NCBI GenBank assembly: GCA_021890755.1
Contig: JAKKUQ010000001.1
Span: forward strand, 1-64,000
Length of the DNA: 64,000 nt
Reading direction: 5' to 3'
Origin: Thermosediminibacteraceae bacterium
Lineage (GTDB): Bacteria > Bacillota > Thermosediminibacteria > Thermosediminibacterales > Thermosediminibacteraceae
The translations under genes were made by a program, and so were the position numbers. The number at the start of each line of letters is the position of its first letter. The stretch's first letter is position 1. Positions 23,846 through 32,585 of this stretch are shown one piece after another. The notes beneath the pieces are model-generated. The model worked only from the letters and a program-made list of their open reading frames with translations. It was not told the DNA's origin and ran no database searches.

Positions 23846-25024
23846 ATGAAAAGAATTTATATGGATCATGCAGGCACTACCCCAGTTAGGAAAGAAGTCC
23901 TTGAAGCTATGATACCGTATTTTACCGAAAAATTTGGCAACGCATCAACCATATATTCATATGGCAGGGAAGCTAAGGCAGCTATCGAAGAAGCTCGCGA
24001 AAAGGTCGCCCACCTTATCGGGGCTGATCCGAAGGAAATATTCTTTACCGGTGGAGGCACCGAATCAGACAACTGGGCTATAAGAGGCATTGCCCACGCA
24101 AATAAAGAGAAAGGTAAACACATTATAACAACTTCAATAGAACACCATGCTGTCCTCCATACTTGCGAAGACTTGGAGAAGGAAGGTTTCAAAGTTACTT
24201 ATCTTCCAGTAGACAAATACGGTTTAGTGAAAGTTGAAGACGTAATTAACGCTATTACCGATGAAACAATTCTTGTCACTATAATGCATGCCAACAATGA
24301 AATCGGAACAATAGAACCTATTGCAGAAATAGGTAAGGCTCTTAAAAAGCTCGACAGGAAAATATATTTCCACACCGATGCAGTGCAGACCGTAGGTAAA
24401 ATTCCTGTAAATGTCGATGAATTAGGAGTAGATCTTCTAAGCATCTCCTCTCACAAAATATATGGCCCCAAAGGCGTTGGCGCTTTATACATCCGTAAAG
24501 GTACCCGGATAAAACCTTTCATAACAGGAGGAGCCCAGGAAAATAAGAGGCGTGCAGGGACTGAGAATGTACCGGGTATCGTTGGCTTTGGAAAAGCCGC
24601 AGAACTGGCAGAGCAGGAGCTTCAAGAACAATATAAAAAGCTTTCTTACTTGAGAGATAAATTGATTAAAGGGATAATGGAGAAAATACCACACGTTATT
24701 TTGAACGGTCATCCAACCCAGCGTCTGCCTCATAATGTCAACGTATGTTTCAAATATATAGAAGGCGAGTCCTTACTCCTCAACCTTGACATGAAGGGCA
24801 TTTGCGCCTCTAGCGGTTCAGCCTGCACGTCGGGTTCGCTGGAACCATCTCATGTGCTTCTTGCAATAGGGCTACCACCCGAAATAGCCCACGGCTCTTT
24901 AAGGCTCACTTTAGGAAGGGATAATACTGAGGAAGACGTAGATTACGTGCTAGAAGTTCTTCCCGGTATCGTACAAAAATTACGCGAGATGTCTCCTCTT
25001 TTCCCCAAAGAAGGAGGTAACTAA
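23846..25024 (+). CDS. iscS: Cysteine desulfurase IscS/NifS
   Basis: 392 residues, a fold-type I PLP enzyme that removes sulfur from cysteine for Fe-S clusters and tRNA thiolation. Visible are [14 protein letters not shown] at the start, the PLP-stacking histidine in TSIEHHAVL, the PLP lysine in [10 protein letters not shown] (about 200-209), and the catalytic persulfide cysteine in [11 protein letters not shown] (about 318-328). AAAGGAGATG precedes the ATG. It lies between the Rrf2 regulator and iscU; sulfur may also go to MnmA encoded downstream. Confidence 0.95.
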   Translation: MKRIYMDHAGTTPVRKEVLEAMIPYFTEKFGNASTIYSYGREAKAAIEEAREKVAHLIGADPKEIFFTGGGTESDNWAIRGIAHANKEKGKHIITTSIEHHAVLHTCEDLEKEGFKVTYLPVDKYGLVKVEDVINAITDETILVTIMHANNEIGTIEPIAEIGKALKKLDRKIYFHTDAVQTVGKIPVNVDELGVDLLSISSHKIYGPKGVGALYIRKGTRIKPFITGGAQENKRRAGTENVPGIVGFGKAAELAEQELQEQYKKLSYLRDKLIKGIMEKIPHVILNGHPTQRLPHNVNVCFKYIEGESLLLNLDMKGICASSGSACTSGSLEPSHVLLAIGLPPEIAHGSLRLTLGRDNTEEDVDYVLEVLPGIVQKLREMSPLFPKEGGN

Positions 25025-25026
25025 AG

Positions 25027-25413
25027 ATGTACAGTGAAAAAGTAATGGAACATTTTACGAATCCCAGAAATGTAGGAGAAATTCCAGACGCAGACGGAAT
25101 TGGTGAAGTCGGAAACCCCGTATGCGGGGATCTCATGAAAATATATATAAAGGTTAAAGATAACGTGATTGAAGATATCAAATTTAAAACTTTCGGCTGC
25201 GGCGCGGCTATAGCAACCAGCAGCATGGTAACAGAAATGGTCAAAGGCAAGACTATCGATGAGGCCTTAAAAGTTACTAACAAAGCTGTGGCAGAGGCTT
25301 TAGGAGGGTTACCTCCTATTAAGATGCACTGTTCAAATCTTGCGGCTGATGCCCTCCATGCTGCAATAGAAGATTACAAAAAGAAAAAGGAGAGCAAAAA
25401 TGTCGCTAAATAA
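25027..25413 (+). CDS. iscU: Fe-S cluster scaffold IscU/NifU N-terminal type
   Basis: 128 residues. It accepts sulfur from IscS and builds an Fe-S cluster on three cysteines, seen in GNPVCGDLM (with the conserved Asp), FGCGAAIATSS and MHCSNLAADAL. The start MYSEKVMEHFTNPRNVGEI is typical. It begins two bases after the iscS stop and overlaps mnmA by 14 bases, so the three genes are translated together. Confidence 0.95.
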   Translation: MYSEKVMEHFTNPRNVGEIPDADGIGEVGNPVCGDLMKIYIKVKDNVIEDIKFKTFGCGAAIATSSMVTEMVKGKTIDEALKVTNKAVAEALGGLPPIKMHCSNLAADALHAAIEDYKKKKESKNVAK

Positions 25414-26494
25414 GAATAGGGTGGTCGTTGCAATGAGCGGTGGAGTGGATAGCTCCACCTGCGCTTATTTATTGAAAGAACAAGGCTACGAAGTCATAGG
25501 TATTACAATGCAAATCTGGCAAGACCCCTCCGAAGATTATATGTACCGGGAGGGGGGATGCTGTTCTATAGGTGCCGTTTACGACGCGCGTAAGGTTGCT
25601 GAAAAGCTCGGAATCCCTTATTACGTTTTGAATTTCAAAGAAGTATTCAGTAAAAAAGTAATAGATTACTTCATTGAAGAATATCTAGAGGGTAGAACTC
25701 CTAACCCCTGCATTGCTTGCAATAAATACATTAAATTCGAAGCTCTTTTACAGAAAGCAATGGAAATCGATGCTTATTATCTTGCTACTGGCCATTATGC
25801 GAGAATCGAATATGATATCTCTTCTGGTAGATATCTATTAAAAAAAGGAAAAGACAAAAGCAAGGATCAATCTTATGCCCTCTATAATTTGACTCAAAAA
25901 CAGCTTGAGCACTTGCTACTGCCCTTAGGGAATTTCACAAAAAGCCAAATTCGAGATATCGCAAGAAAAGCAGGCTTGCCTGTAGCTGAAAAACCCGACA
26001 GCCAAGAAATCTGTTTTGTGAATACAAATTACAAAGATTTTTTAAAAGAAAACGCCGCTGATAGAATAAAGCCAGGCCCAATTTTAGATAAAAGAGGAAA
26101 AATTCTGGGACAACACAACGGAATTGCCTTTTATACAATAGGTCAAAGGCGGGGGTTAGGAATCTCTGCAGGAAGACCGCTATATGTGATTGACATTGAT
26201 CCAAAAAGGAATGCCATTATAGTCGGCGATGAAAACGATTTGCTGACCAAAGAATTTATTGCAGACAAAGTAAACTGGATAGCTTTCGATTCTTTGACAA
26301 GTAAAAGGCATGTTCTTGCTAAAATCCGCTATAATTTTGAAGAAAAACCTGCTTCAATCTTCCCGTTGGAGTCTGGCAAAGTAAAGGTGGTTTTTGACGA
26401 ACCCCAAAAATCTGTAACCCCTGGGCAATCAGTAGTCTTTTACGATGGGGATGTAGTTTTGGGCGGTGGAATTATAGCTGAAAAGGTGTGCTAA
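25400..26494 (+). CDS. mnmA: tRNA-specific 2-thiouridylase MnmA
   Basis: 364 residues. It adds the 2-thio group to wobble U34 of Lys, Glu and Gln tRNAs using ATP and IscS-derived sulfur. The PP-loop SGGVDSS lies near residue 14. The two catalytic cysteines are in NPCIACNKYIKF (about 102-113) and SQEICFVNT. The C-terminal beta-barrel domain follows. AAGGAG five bases before the ATG supports the start. Its TAA overlaps the stop codon of the opposing 90-residue gene. Confidence 0.95.
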   Translation: MSLNKNRVVVAMSGGVDSSTCAYLLKEQGYEVIGITMQIWQDPSEDYMYREGGCCSIGAVYDARKVAEKLGIPYYVLNFKEVFSKKVIDYFIEEYLEGRTPNPCIACNKYIKFEALLQKAMEIDAYYLATGHYARIEYDISSGRYLLKKGKDKSKDQSYALYNLTQKQLEHLLLPLGNFTKSQIRDIARKAGLPVAEKPDSQEICFVNTNYKDFLKENAADRIKPGPILDKRGKILGQHNGIAFYTIGQRRGLGISAGRPLYVIDIDPKRNAIIVGDENDLLTKEFIADKVNWIAFDSLTSKRHVLAKIRYNFEEKPASIFPLESGKVKVVFDEPQKSVTPGQSVVFYDGDVVLGGGIIAEKVC

Positions 26495-26763
26495 ATTTTC
26501 ACATCTATATGTCGGCAGTTCTTGCTAGGGGATTTCCCCCTTTTTTTATTTTTTTCCTCTTTACCTCTTTCTTTTTCGGAAGTAACCTGCAAGTTCTCCG
26601 CTTTCGAAGTTAAGTTAACTTTTTGCCTTTTAACATCCTGTCGCTTTTGAAATTGCACACCCAACATTGTTTGCATCGTGTAACTAGCATCTTTCAGGGT
26701 CTGCTGATCTTTTGCTATTTCTGTCACTTTTGGAATAACTACCTGCATGTCAACCGGCCGCAA
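26491..26763 (-). CDS. Unknown 90-residue protein ending the fla/che operon
   Basis: I do not recognise a characterised family. The first half (MRPVDMQVVIPKVTEIAKDQ and the following QTLKDASYTMQTML) looks folded or helical; the second half is very basic and charged (Lys/Glu runs). No membrane segment or signal peptide. It starts eight bases after fapA and is co-transcribed as the last gene of the flagellar operon, which suggests a link to motility or to FapA. Its stop codon overlaps the mnmA stop on the other strand, and the lysine-rich tail is the complement of mnmA's T-rich terminator. Confidence 0.65.
   Translation of the reverse strand: MRPVDMQVVIPKVTEIAKDQQTLKDASYTMQTMLGVQFQKRQDVKRQKVNLTSKAENLQVTSEKERGKEEKNKKRGKSPSKNCRHIDVKI
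26527..26556 (+). terminator. Terminator of the isc-mnmA operon, inside the opposing gene
   Basis: AGGGGATTTCCCCC followed by TTTTTTTATTTTTTT on the plus strand, 33 bases after mnmA. The stem is short (4-5 G-C pairs) with a long T tract. It lies within the coding region of the minus-strand 90-residue gene. Confidence 0.65.
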
Positions 26764-26770
26764 GATTTAC

Positions 26771-28246
26771 TCACCTACTTTCACTTTCATAAGGCCTGAA
26801 CTTTATCTGGCCTTCATAATTATAAAAAGTAGCGTGTTCAATTTTATCCTTTAATTTCATACTCGCATTAGCTATTATAATGGTGACACCCGGAAAAACG
26901 GCATCGTATACAGAAATTTTAGCAGTCGTTGAATTCTGCATAATAAGCGCGAGCTTTTCTTTTTCTTCTTGCAAAACTTTTCTTTTTTCATCAAGTATCA
27001 TCTCTGATTCTTTTAATCTCCGCAGCATATCGAGCTTGTCTTTGGACAAGTCCTCCTTATTTTTTTGCTTTTCTAGAATTTCAATTGCTTTTCTTGCTTT
27101 GCTCAAAGCGCTTTCCACATTTTCGAGTTCTTCACTTATTTCAAGTAGCTTTCTTTTCTGTTCGAGTGTTACTCCTACTTCCACCTCAGTAAAGGTAGCC
27201 ATTGGTGAACCTATGACCTTTGCTTTTATCTCCTCTCCTGCCCTTACAGTGCCGCCAACTAATAGCCCTTTTTTCCCCCTTACTTCTATCCTACTTCCGG
27301 CAGAAACGAGGCTGTGCATTATCGCCTCGTGGGCAATTATATTTCTCCCGGCTATTAAGGTGCTATTTTCTACAAACTTTGCAACAATATCTTGGGCAGC
27401 CTTAACGACTCCCTTTCCCATTCCCCGAATCCCTCTTTTTAGCACGACTTTGCCACCTGATATTATTTCCGCCGCTTCTACGTAACCTTCTACTTCTATA
27501 TCTCCCTCGGCTTTAACTTTATATCCGCTTTTTACATTCCCATAAATCTTTACACTACCAACAAAATCTATATTTCCTGTAGAAGGGCCTACATCTCCCC
27601 TTATCTCCATTACGGGCAATACGCTCACTTTATCCCCATCTATTACAGGATGTCCATCGATAGCAGAAAAAATCTTTTTTCCATCTTCGGAAAAAACTAC
27701 ATTTTTCCCCTGGCGCAATTTAACTTGCTTTCCGTCTTTAGCGGGTATTGTTTTCCCCGTTACGGTTTTTCCTGGTGAGCCTTTTTCAGGCGGTACTATT
27801 TCTGCTAACAACTGCCCCTTTGTTACATTCGTAATAAATCCAAGATCGTGAAAATCCACCCTTCCATCTTTATCGATTTTAGGCTTCAATTCTTTATGGA
27901 TTTCAATGTGATATATTATTTTCCCATCTTCCCCCGCCTTTGGCTCCAAACCCTTTGCAATCTCGATTGGAGTATTAAATATACCTTTTTCTAGCATTTC
28001 CTTTATTTTGTTTGTGTCTATTCCGTATACAACCCCCGCATTGTTTAATTCAATTATAATATCCTCAAGGCTAAAGTTCTTATCTTTTTCGGGGGGAGGA
28101 AACAAAGTGAGGGTCGCGCTCATTTCGTCTTTGGAAATCTTCACCTGCACCGAAGGGGCATCCGCAATCTTTTCTACACCATACTCATCGCCTGTACCCG
28201 AGTGGACCAAATCCTTTTCGCTTATTTTTGGTTTTTCCACTAGCAT
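26771..28246 (-). CDS. FapA family protein (DUF342)
   Basis: 491 residues. The N-terminal FapA domain is followed by a repeated beta-helix-like region rich in Gly and Val (GDVGPSTGNIDFVGSVKIYG, VKSGYKVKAEGDIEVEGYVE, GRNIIAHEAIMHSLVSAGS; about 215-330), then a charged coiled coil (about 365-435) and a C-terminal tail. The family's role is unclear; it resembles MinC-like polymer-forming folds and is often encoded in flagellar operons of Clostridia, at the place where Bacillus has swrB. It follows sigD by six bases. Confidence 0.85.
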   Translation of the reverse strand: MLVEKPKISEKDLVHSGTGDEYGVEKIADAPSVQVKISKDEMSATLTLFPPPEKDKNFSLEDIIIELNNAGVVYGIDTNKIKEMLEKGIFNTPIEIAKGLEPKAGEDGKIIYHIEIHKELKPKIDKDGRVDFHDLGFITNVTKGQLLAEIVPPEKGSPGKTVTGKTIPAKDGKQVKLRQGKNVVFSEDGKKIFSAIDGHPVIDGDKVSVLPVMEIRGDVGPSTGNIDFVGSVKIYGNVKSGYKVKAEGDIEVEGYVEAAEIISGGKVVLKRGIRGMGKGVVKAAQDIVAKFVENSTLIAGRNIIAHEAIMHSLVSAGSRIEVRGKKGLLVGGTVRAGEEIKAKVIGSPMATFTEVEVGVTLEQKRKLLEISEELENVESALSKARKAIEILEKQKNKEDLSKDKLDMLRRLKESEMILDEKRKVLQEEKEKLALIMQNSTTAKISVYDAVFPGVTIIIANASMKLKDKIEHATFYNYEGQIKFRPYESESR

Positions 28247-28252
28247 AACCCC

Positions 28253-28993
28253 CTAGCTTCTAAAATAGGCTTTTTTTCTGCTCAAGCTTCCTCTTAACCT
28301 CAAAATGGCTTTTGTATGAAGCTGCGATATTCGGGCCGGTGAAAGATTCAAAACTACAGAGATTTCCTTCAAGTTCAGACCTTCGTAATAATAAAGCGCG
28401 ATCACCAGTTTCTCTTTTTGTGGGAGTTTTTCTATTGCATCTCCCAATAATTTCTTCAACTCTTCTTTTTCCACATGACGTTCAGGTCTTTCGTCTTCTT
28501 CAGCTGCAACCGAAAGTATTTCCTCAAGAGAAACTAGATTTGTTGCCGCAAGTTCCATATAAGTTTGCTGAAGTTCTTCCATAGTAATATCTAATTTTCT
28601 GCAGATATCTTCATCTGTCACATTTCCATTCAATTCCTGTTCCAGCTGGGAATAAGTTTCTTGCAGAAGTCTTGCTTTTTCCATTGTCTTTTGAGGTATC
28701 CAGTTTAACTTCCGCAGTTCATCCAGCATTGCTCCTTTGATTCGGGAATAAGCGAATGTCTCAAATTTAACTCCTTTCTCCATATCATAGCGCTCAATGG
28801 CCTGCAAAAGGCCTATGACACCTGCACTTACCAGATCATCATAATCTATCGACGGCGGCAGATTTATGGCTAGCCGGGCTGCTATATGTTTCACGAGAGG
28901 TATATATTTTTTTACAAGCTTTTCTTTAACATTTAAATCCTTTGTATTTTTGTACTCAATCCAAAGATTTTCGGCCCTGACTGCCTCCTGCAC
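28253..28993 (-). CDS. sigD: RNA polymerase sigma factor for flagellar genes (SigD/FliA/WhiG)
   Basis: 246 residues, a sigma-28 group factor. Region 2 is clear: LVKKYIPLVKHIAARL, DYDDLVSAGVIGLLQAIERY and KFETFAYSRIKGAMLDELR. Region 3 follows, then region 4 KLPQKEKLVIALYYYEGLNL with the helix-turn-helix SPARISQLHTKAILRLR. It directs late flagellar, chemotaxis and autolysin genes and is normally held by FlgM. The start is GTG with GAGGTG upstream. It lies near the end of the fla/che operon as in Bacillus. Confidence 0.95.
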   Translation of the reverse strand: MQEAVRAENLWIEYKNTKDLNVKEKLVKKYIPLVKHIAARLAINLPPSIDYDDLVSAGVIGLLQAIERYDMEKGVKFETFAYSRIKGAMLDELRKLNWIPQKTMEKARLLQETYSQLEQELNGNVTDEDICRKLDITMEELQQTYMELAATNLVSLEEILSVAAEEDERPERHVEKEELKKLLGDAIEKLPQKEKLVIALYYYEGLNLKEISVVLNLSPARISQLHTKAILRLRGSLSRKKAYFRS

Positions 28994-29009
28994 CCGATCA
29001 CCTCTAATC

Positions 29010-29495
29010 TTATAATATTTTTATCCCATGCCCTACAGTCTTCACCGTCAATTCTCCTGTATCGCAGCAAAATTCTACAGTCCTTCCGTAATTGCCTTCT
29101 ACATCTTCAGCAACAAGCTCTATGTTCAGTTGCGCTAGTTTCATTTTTACAGCTTCCACATTTCTTTTTCCTATCATCATAATGTTTTTGTTCGACTTTA
29201 ATTGAAACATTTGCGCTCCCCCTGCTATCTTTGCGATGAGTTTTTTGGGATTCGCTCCTGCCTTTTTTAATTCTTCATAAAGTAGTTCTATAGCTGTATC
29301 CGCAAATTTTCCAGGATTGAAATCTTTTTTGCCGCTCAAACTGCTATCGGGGAGCATGATATGAGCCAGCCCACCTATTTTTTTTGTGCTATCATACAAT
29401 GCTACCCCTACGCAAGATCCCAACCCAAAGGATACAAGCAATGCCGGTGCTTTTGCTGTTTTATATTCCCCCATTCCCACTCGAATTATTTTCAT
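29010..29495 (-). CDS. cheD: Chemoreceptor glutamine deamidase CheD
   Basis: 161 residues. CheD deamidates receptor glutamines and works with CheC in adaptation. The catalytic Cys and His are in FGLGSCVGVALYD and GGLAHIMLP; a Ser (VSFGLGSC) stands where many CheD proteins have Thr. AGTGAGG precedes the ATG at 29495. The gene overlaps the end of cheC by 35 bases, consistent with CheC and CheD acting as a pair. Confidence 0.93.
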   Translation of the reverse strand: MKIIRVGMGEYKTAKAPALLVSFGLGSCVGVALYDSTKKIGGLAHIMLPDSSLSGKKDFNPGKFADTAIELLYEELKKAGANPKKLIAKIAGGAQMFQLKSNKNIMMIGKRNVEAVKMKLAQLNIELVAEDVEGNYGRTVEFCCDTGELTVKTVGHGIKIL

Positions 29496-30099
29496 TGAAA
29501 GACCTCACTCCAGTAGTGTTTAAAAGTGCGCTAAAAGCCTTGTCATCATCGGGTATAAGGAAAAAGTGAATTTTTATATCGTCCAGGCCTTCTTCAAACT
29601 CGGTTTCTATTAAAAAGGCCGTATCACCAATGTAGCCGTAAAGGCTTAATGGAAAGCTGAGTATGGCGCCGGCCATATCGATGGCAAGACAAGGTACGGA
29701 AACTCTCAAAGGTAGTCCAGTAAAATCTGCAAGAGCAGCCACAAAAGCACTGGCGATTATATTCCCCATTTCTTTCAAGGCGGATTCTTCTATAGGTGTC
29801 AATTCCAAATTTTCTTTTGATTCTCGAAGTATTACTCTAAGTAAATTTAGTGTATCGCCAGGCTGCATAATGAACAAAATATTGAAAGCTAGCTCTCCTT
29901 CTACTCTAAAGAAAACTCCAGTAACTACCTTCTCAGGTCCGCCGACCGATTTTGTTACTTCATCGAAGGGCAAAACCTTTACTTCTGGAATTTTCATCTT
30001 CACCTTTTTTGCGAGCAACATCGACAGAGCCGTCGCCGCGTTTCCCGCCCCTATGTTACCGATTTCTTTGAGGGCATCCAATTCTATTTCCGTGAACAT
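29461..30099 (-). CDS. cheC: CheY-P phosphatase CheC
   Basis: 212 residues. CheC dephosphorylates CheY-P and is stimulated by CheD. Both phosphatase helices with the E-x2-N pattern are present: ALKEIGNIGAGNAATALS (about 9-26) and ALKEMGNIIASAFVAAL (about 114-130). There is no switch-binding (FliN) domain, unlike FliY encoded upstream. Confidence 0.92.
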   Translation of the reverse strand: MFTEIELDALKEIGNIGAGNAATALSMLLAKKVKMKIPEVKVLPFDEVTKSVGGPEKVVTGVFFRVEGELAFNILFIMQPGDTLNLLRVILRESKENLELTPIEESALKEMGNIIASAFVAALADFTGLPLRVSVPCLAIDMAGAILSFPLSLYGYIGDTAFLIETEFEEGLDDIKIHFFLIPDDDKAFSALLNTTGVRSFNENNSSGNGGI

Positions 30100-30109
30100 A
30101 TCTTTTACC

Positions 30110-30562
30110 TCACATTGCGGCCCTCGCTTCTGCCTCGCTGGGCCTTAGTATTTTTTCAAGGTTTAGTATTATCAGCAACCTGTCACCTATCTTGCCCACT
30201 CCTTCCAAAAAATCCGAACTAATGCTTCCAACAACCGATGGAGCCGGTTCAATAGCATCCTGAGGTAATTGCACGACCTCCGTAGCAGAATCTACAATCA
30301 TTCCTACCGTCAAATCGTCTACATTAACGATAATGATTCTCGTATCCCCATTAATTTCTCCAGGAGGCAGACCAAATCTCTTCTTAAGATCTATTACCGG
30401 AATGATTTCGCCCCTTAAGTTTATAACACCTTCCACAAAATACGGAGCTTTCGGCACTCTTGTTATGGGCATCATTCGCTCTATTGTATTTACCTGCATT
30501 ATGTTCACACCGTACTCTTCCTGTCCCAGCTTAAACACCACAAACTGGCGGATTTCATCCAT
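30110..30562 (-). CDS. cheW: Chemotaxis coupling protein CheW
   Basis: 150 residues, the standard two-subdomain CheW fold that links CheA to chemoreceptors. Typical segments are FVVFKLGQEEYGVNI at the start, ITRVPKAPYFVEGVINLRGE (about 34-53) and VIDLKKRFGLPP. It lies directly after cheA. Confidence 0.94.
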   Translation of the reverse strand: MDEIRQFVVFKLGQEEYGVNIMQVNTIERMMPITRVPKAPYFVEGVINLRGEIIPVIDLKKRFGLPPGEINGDTRIIIVNVDDLTVGMIVDSATEVVQLPQDAIEPAPSVVGSISSDFLEGVGKIGDRLLIILNLEKILRPSEAEARAAM

Positions 30563-30577
30563 GCTGTTAAACCTCCT

Positions 30578-32542
30578 TTAAATCAAAGTATTTATGTCTA
30601 AAATCAGGGCAACCTGACCGTCTCCCAAAATTGTAGCACCGGCAATAAATTTTATGTTTTTCAAAAAATTCCCAAGGGATTTGATCACTATTTCTTGCTC
30701 TCCCAGAAGTGTATCTACTATAAGCCCAACTTCTTTATCTCCTTTTTTAACTATGACAACTGTTAAAGTCTCATCTTTGGGGCTTTCGTTAGGTATATCA
30801 AGGATTTCATGTAATCTCAATATCGGAACCACATTTCCCCGTAATAAAATCACTTCGTTATTTTGTACTTTCTTCAATTCGCTAGTTTGAATAATTACTA
30901 TCTCTTTAATCGAACTTAAAGGAATGGCGTATTTTTCGCGCCCAAGTTCCACCATCAAAGCTTGGATTATAGCGAGAGTCAATGGCAGCCTTATTAAAAA
31001 TGTAGTGCCTTCATCTTTTTTTGTCCTTATTTCAACTGATCCGCCAAGGGATTCGATTTTTGTCTTAACTACATCTAATCCTACTCCCCTTCCAGAAATA
31101 TCCGTTACTTTATCTCTCGTACTGAAGCCAGACTCAAACAGGAAATTCAGAATTTCATTTTCTTTTAATTTTTTCCCTGCCGATGTATCTACTAAGTTCA
31201 TCCTCTGGGCTTTTTCTAAGACTTTTTCCAGATCCACACCGCGCCCGTCATCCGATACTTCTATTACCACGTTATTACCATCGTGGAAGGCTTTCAGCTT
31301 TAATGTGCCCTCTTTTGATTTACCTTTTTTTACACGTTCCTCAGGAGTTTCAATACCGTGGTCCAAAGCGTTCCTTACAAGATGTATCAGCGGGTCTCCT
31401 ATTTCATCTATGATCGTCCTGTCAAGTTCTGTTTCGGCACCCTCTATAATTAGATTCACTTCCTTTTTGAGCTCTCTTGATAAATCACGGACAACCCGTG
31501 GAAACCGGTTAAAGACATTCTCAATGGGCACCATTCTCACTTTCATAACCGCATCGTGCAAGCTGGAGGTGATTCTCGCTAAGTACTCTAAGGATTCACG
31601 CCTTTTTTGTGCGTGTTCAGTCAATTTATCCTGTTCTTCCAAACGAGTTTTTATTATAATGAGTTCGCTGACTAAGTTCATGAGATTGTCCAACCGCTCT
31701 ATATCAACCCTTAATGTCTTTGCTGGGGTCTTGACCTTGTTTTTATCATTCTGAGTTTGTTTAACAAAGGTCTTTTCTTTTTCTTCAATGGCTTTTTCTA
31801 CTTTATTTACTTTTACTTCCTTTACATTGACACTTTTTATCTCTGAAACAGAATATACCGCATTCAAAAGTTCTTTTTCCGATTTTGAGGTTATAATATA
31901 AACGTAAAATTCCTTTTCGAATTTTTCGTCCTCAATGTCTTGAACATGAGGGATTGTCTTAACTATCTCGCCAAAATTTTCCAAGTTCTTGAACACCAGA
32001 AATGCCCTGGCTGATTTTAGGAGACAGTTATCCTGCAGCTCTACGCGCACTTGCCATATTTTTAAATTTTTCTTTGCCGCCTCTTCGATAATTCTTTGCT
32101 CAAATTCATTAAAAATCTCCTCTTTTTCGGTGTAAGTTACTTTGTAAGTTTCGTTGCAAGACGATTCTCCTGACAGAATTTTGTGCAATTTGTCAACTAT
32201 TAAGTTTATATCTGTTTCCCCTTCGCTTCCTTCACTAGAAATTTTCTTTATCATTTCTTGAAGTAAATCAACACATTCAAAAAGCACATCAATAAGGGCT
32301 TCCGTTACTTGAAAATCCCCACTCCTTATCGCATGCAGTAGATTTTCCATTTCGTGAGTTAATTCGGATATCTTATTAAAGCCCATTGTCCCTGCCATAC
32401 CCTTTAAAGTATGGGCAGACCTAAAAATTTCCTCTATGATTTCTTGGCTTGGATTTTTTTCAAGGGCCAAAAGATTGTTGTTCAAATTTTCGATATGTTC
32501 CGTTGCTTCCTCCAAAAAAACATTTAAATAACGGCTATCCAT
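30578..32542 (-). CDS. cheA: Chemotaxis histidine kinase CheA
   Basis: 654 residues. The HPt domain has the phosphorylated His in SAHTLKGMAGTMGF (H44). A P2-type CheY-docking domain (about 150-245) with linkers follows. The P3 dimerisation helices begin near RVDIERLDNLMNLVSELIII. The P4 ATP-binding domain shows the N box HLVRNALDHGIE, DDGRGVD and SGRGVGLDVVKTKIESLGG. A P5 CheW-like domain ends the protein. Autophosphorylates and passes phosphate to CheY in the receptor array. It follows the PilZ gene by 43 bases. Confidence 0.95.
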   Translation of the reverse strand: MDSRYLNVFLEEATEHIENLNNNLLALEKNPSQEIIEEIFRSAHTLKGMAGTMGFNKISELTHEMENLLHAIRSGDFQVTEALIDVLFECVDLLQEMIKKISSEGSEGETDINLIVDKLHKILSGESSCNETYKVTYTEKEEIFNEFEQRIIEEAAKKNLKIWQVRVELQDNCLLKSARAFLVFKNLENFGEIVKTIPHVQDIEDEKFEKEFYVYIITSKSEKELLNAVYSVSEIKSVNVKEVKVNKVEKAIEEKEKTFVKQTQNDKNKVKTPAKTLRVDIERLDNLMNLVSELIIIKTRLEEQDKLTEHAQKRRESLEYLARITSSLHDAVMKVRMVPIENVFNRFPRVVRDLSRELKKEVNLIIEGAETELDRTIIDEIGDPLIHLVRNALDHGIETPEERVKKGKSKEGTLKLKAFHDGNNVVIEVSDDGRGVDLEKVLEKAQRMNLVDTSAGKKLKENEILNFLFESGFSTRDKVTDISGRGVGLDVVKTKIESLGGSVEIRTKKDEGTTFLIRLPLTLAIIQALMVELGREKYAIPLSSIKEIVIIQTSELKKVQNNEVILLRGNVVPILRLHEILDIPNESPKDETLTVVIVKKGDKEVGLIVDTLLGEQEIVIKSLGNFLKNIKFIAGATILGDGQVALILDINTLI

Positions 32543-32585
32543 TCCTGTCTAAACCCTCCTATTTGAAAACTCCTATAGATTCGCT

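Noticed and set aside
26880-27485. 201-codon plus-strand frame opposite fapA
   Set aside because: Complement of the coiled-coil and repeat region of FapA; low-complexity Ser/Phe content and no upstream signals.
30924-31754. 276-codon plus-strand frame opposite cheA
   Set aside because: It is antisense to the conserved CheA kinase domain, shows no family features, has no ribosome-binding site and is Ser/Phe/Leu-rich as expected of a complement shadow.
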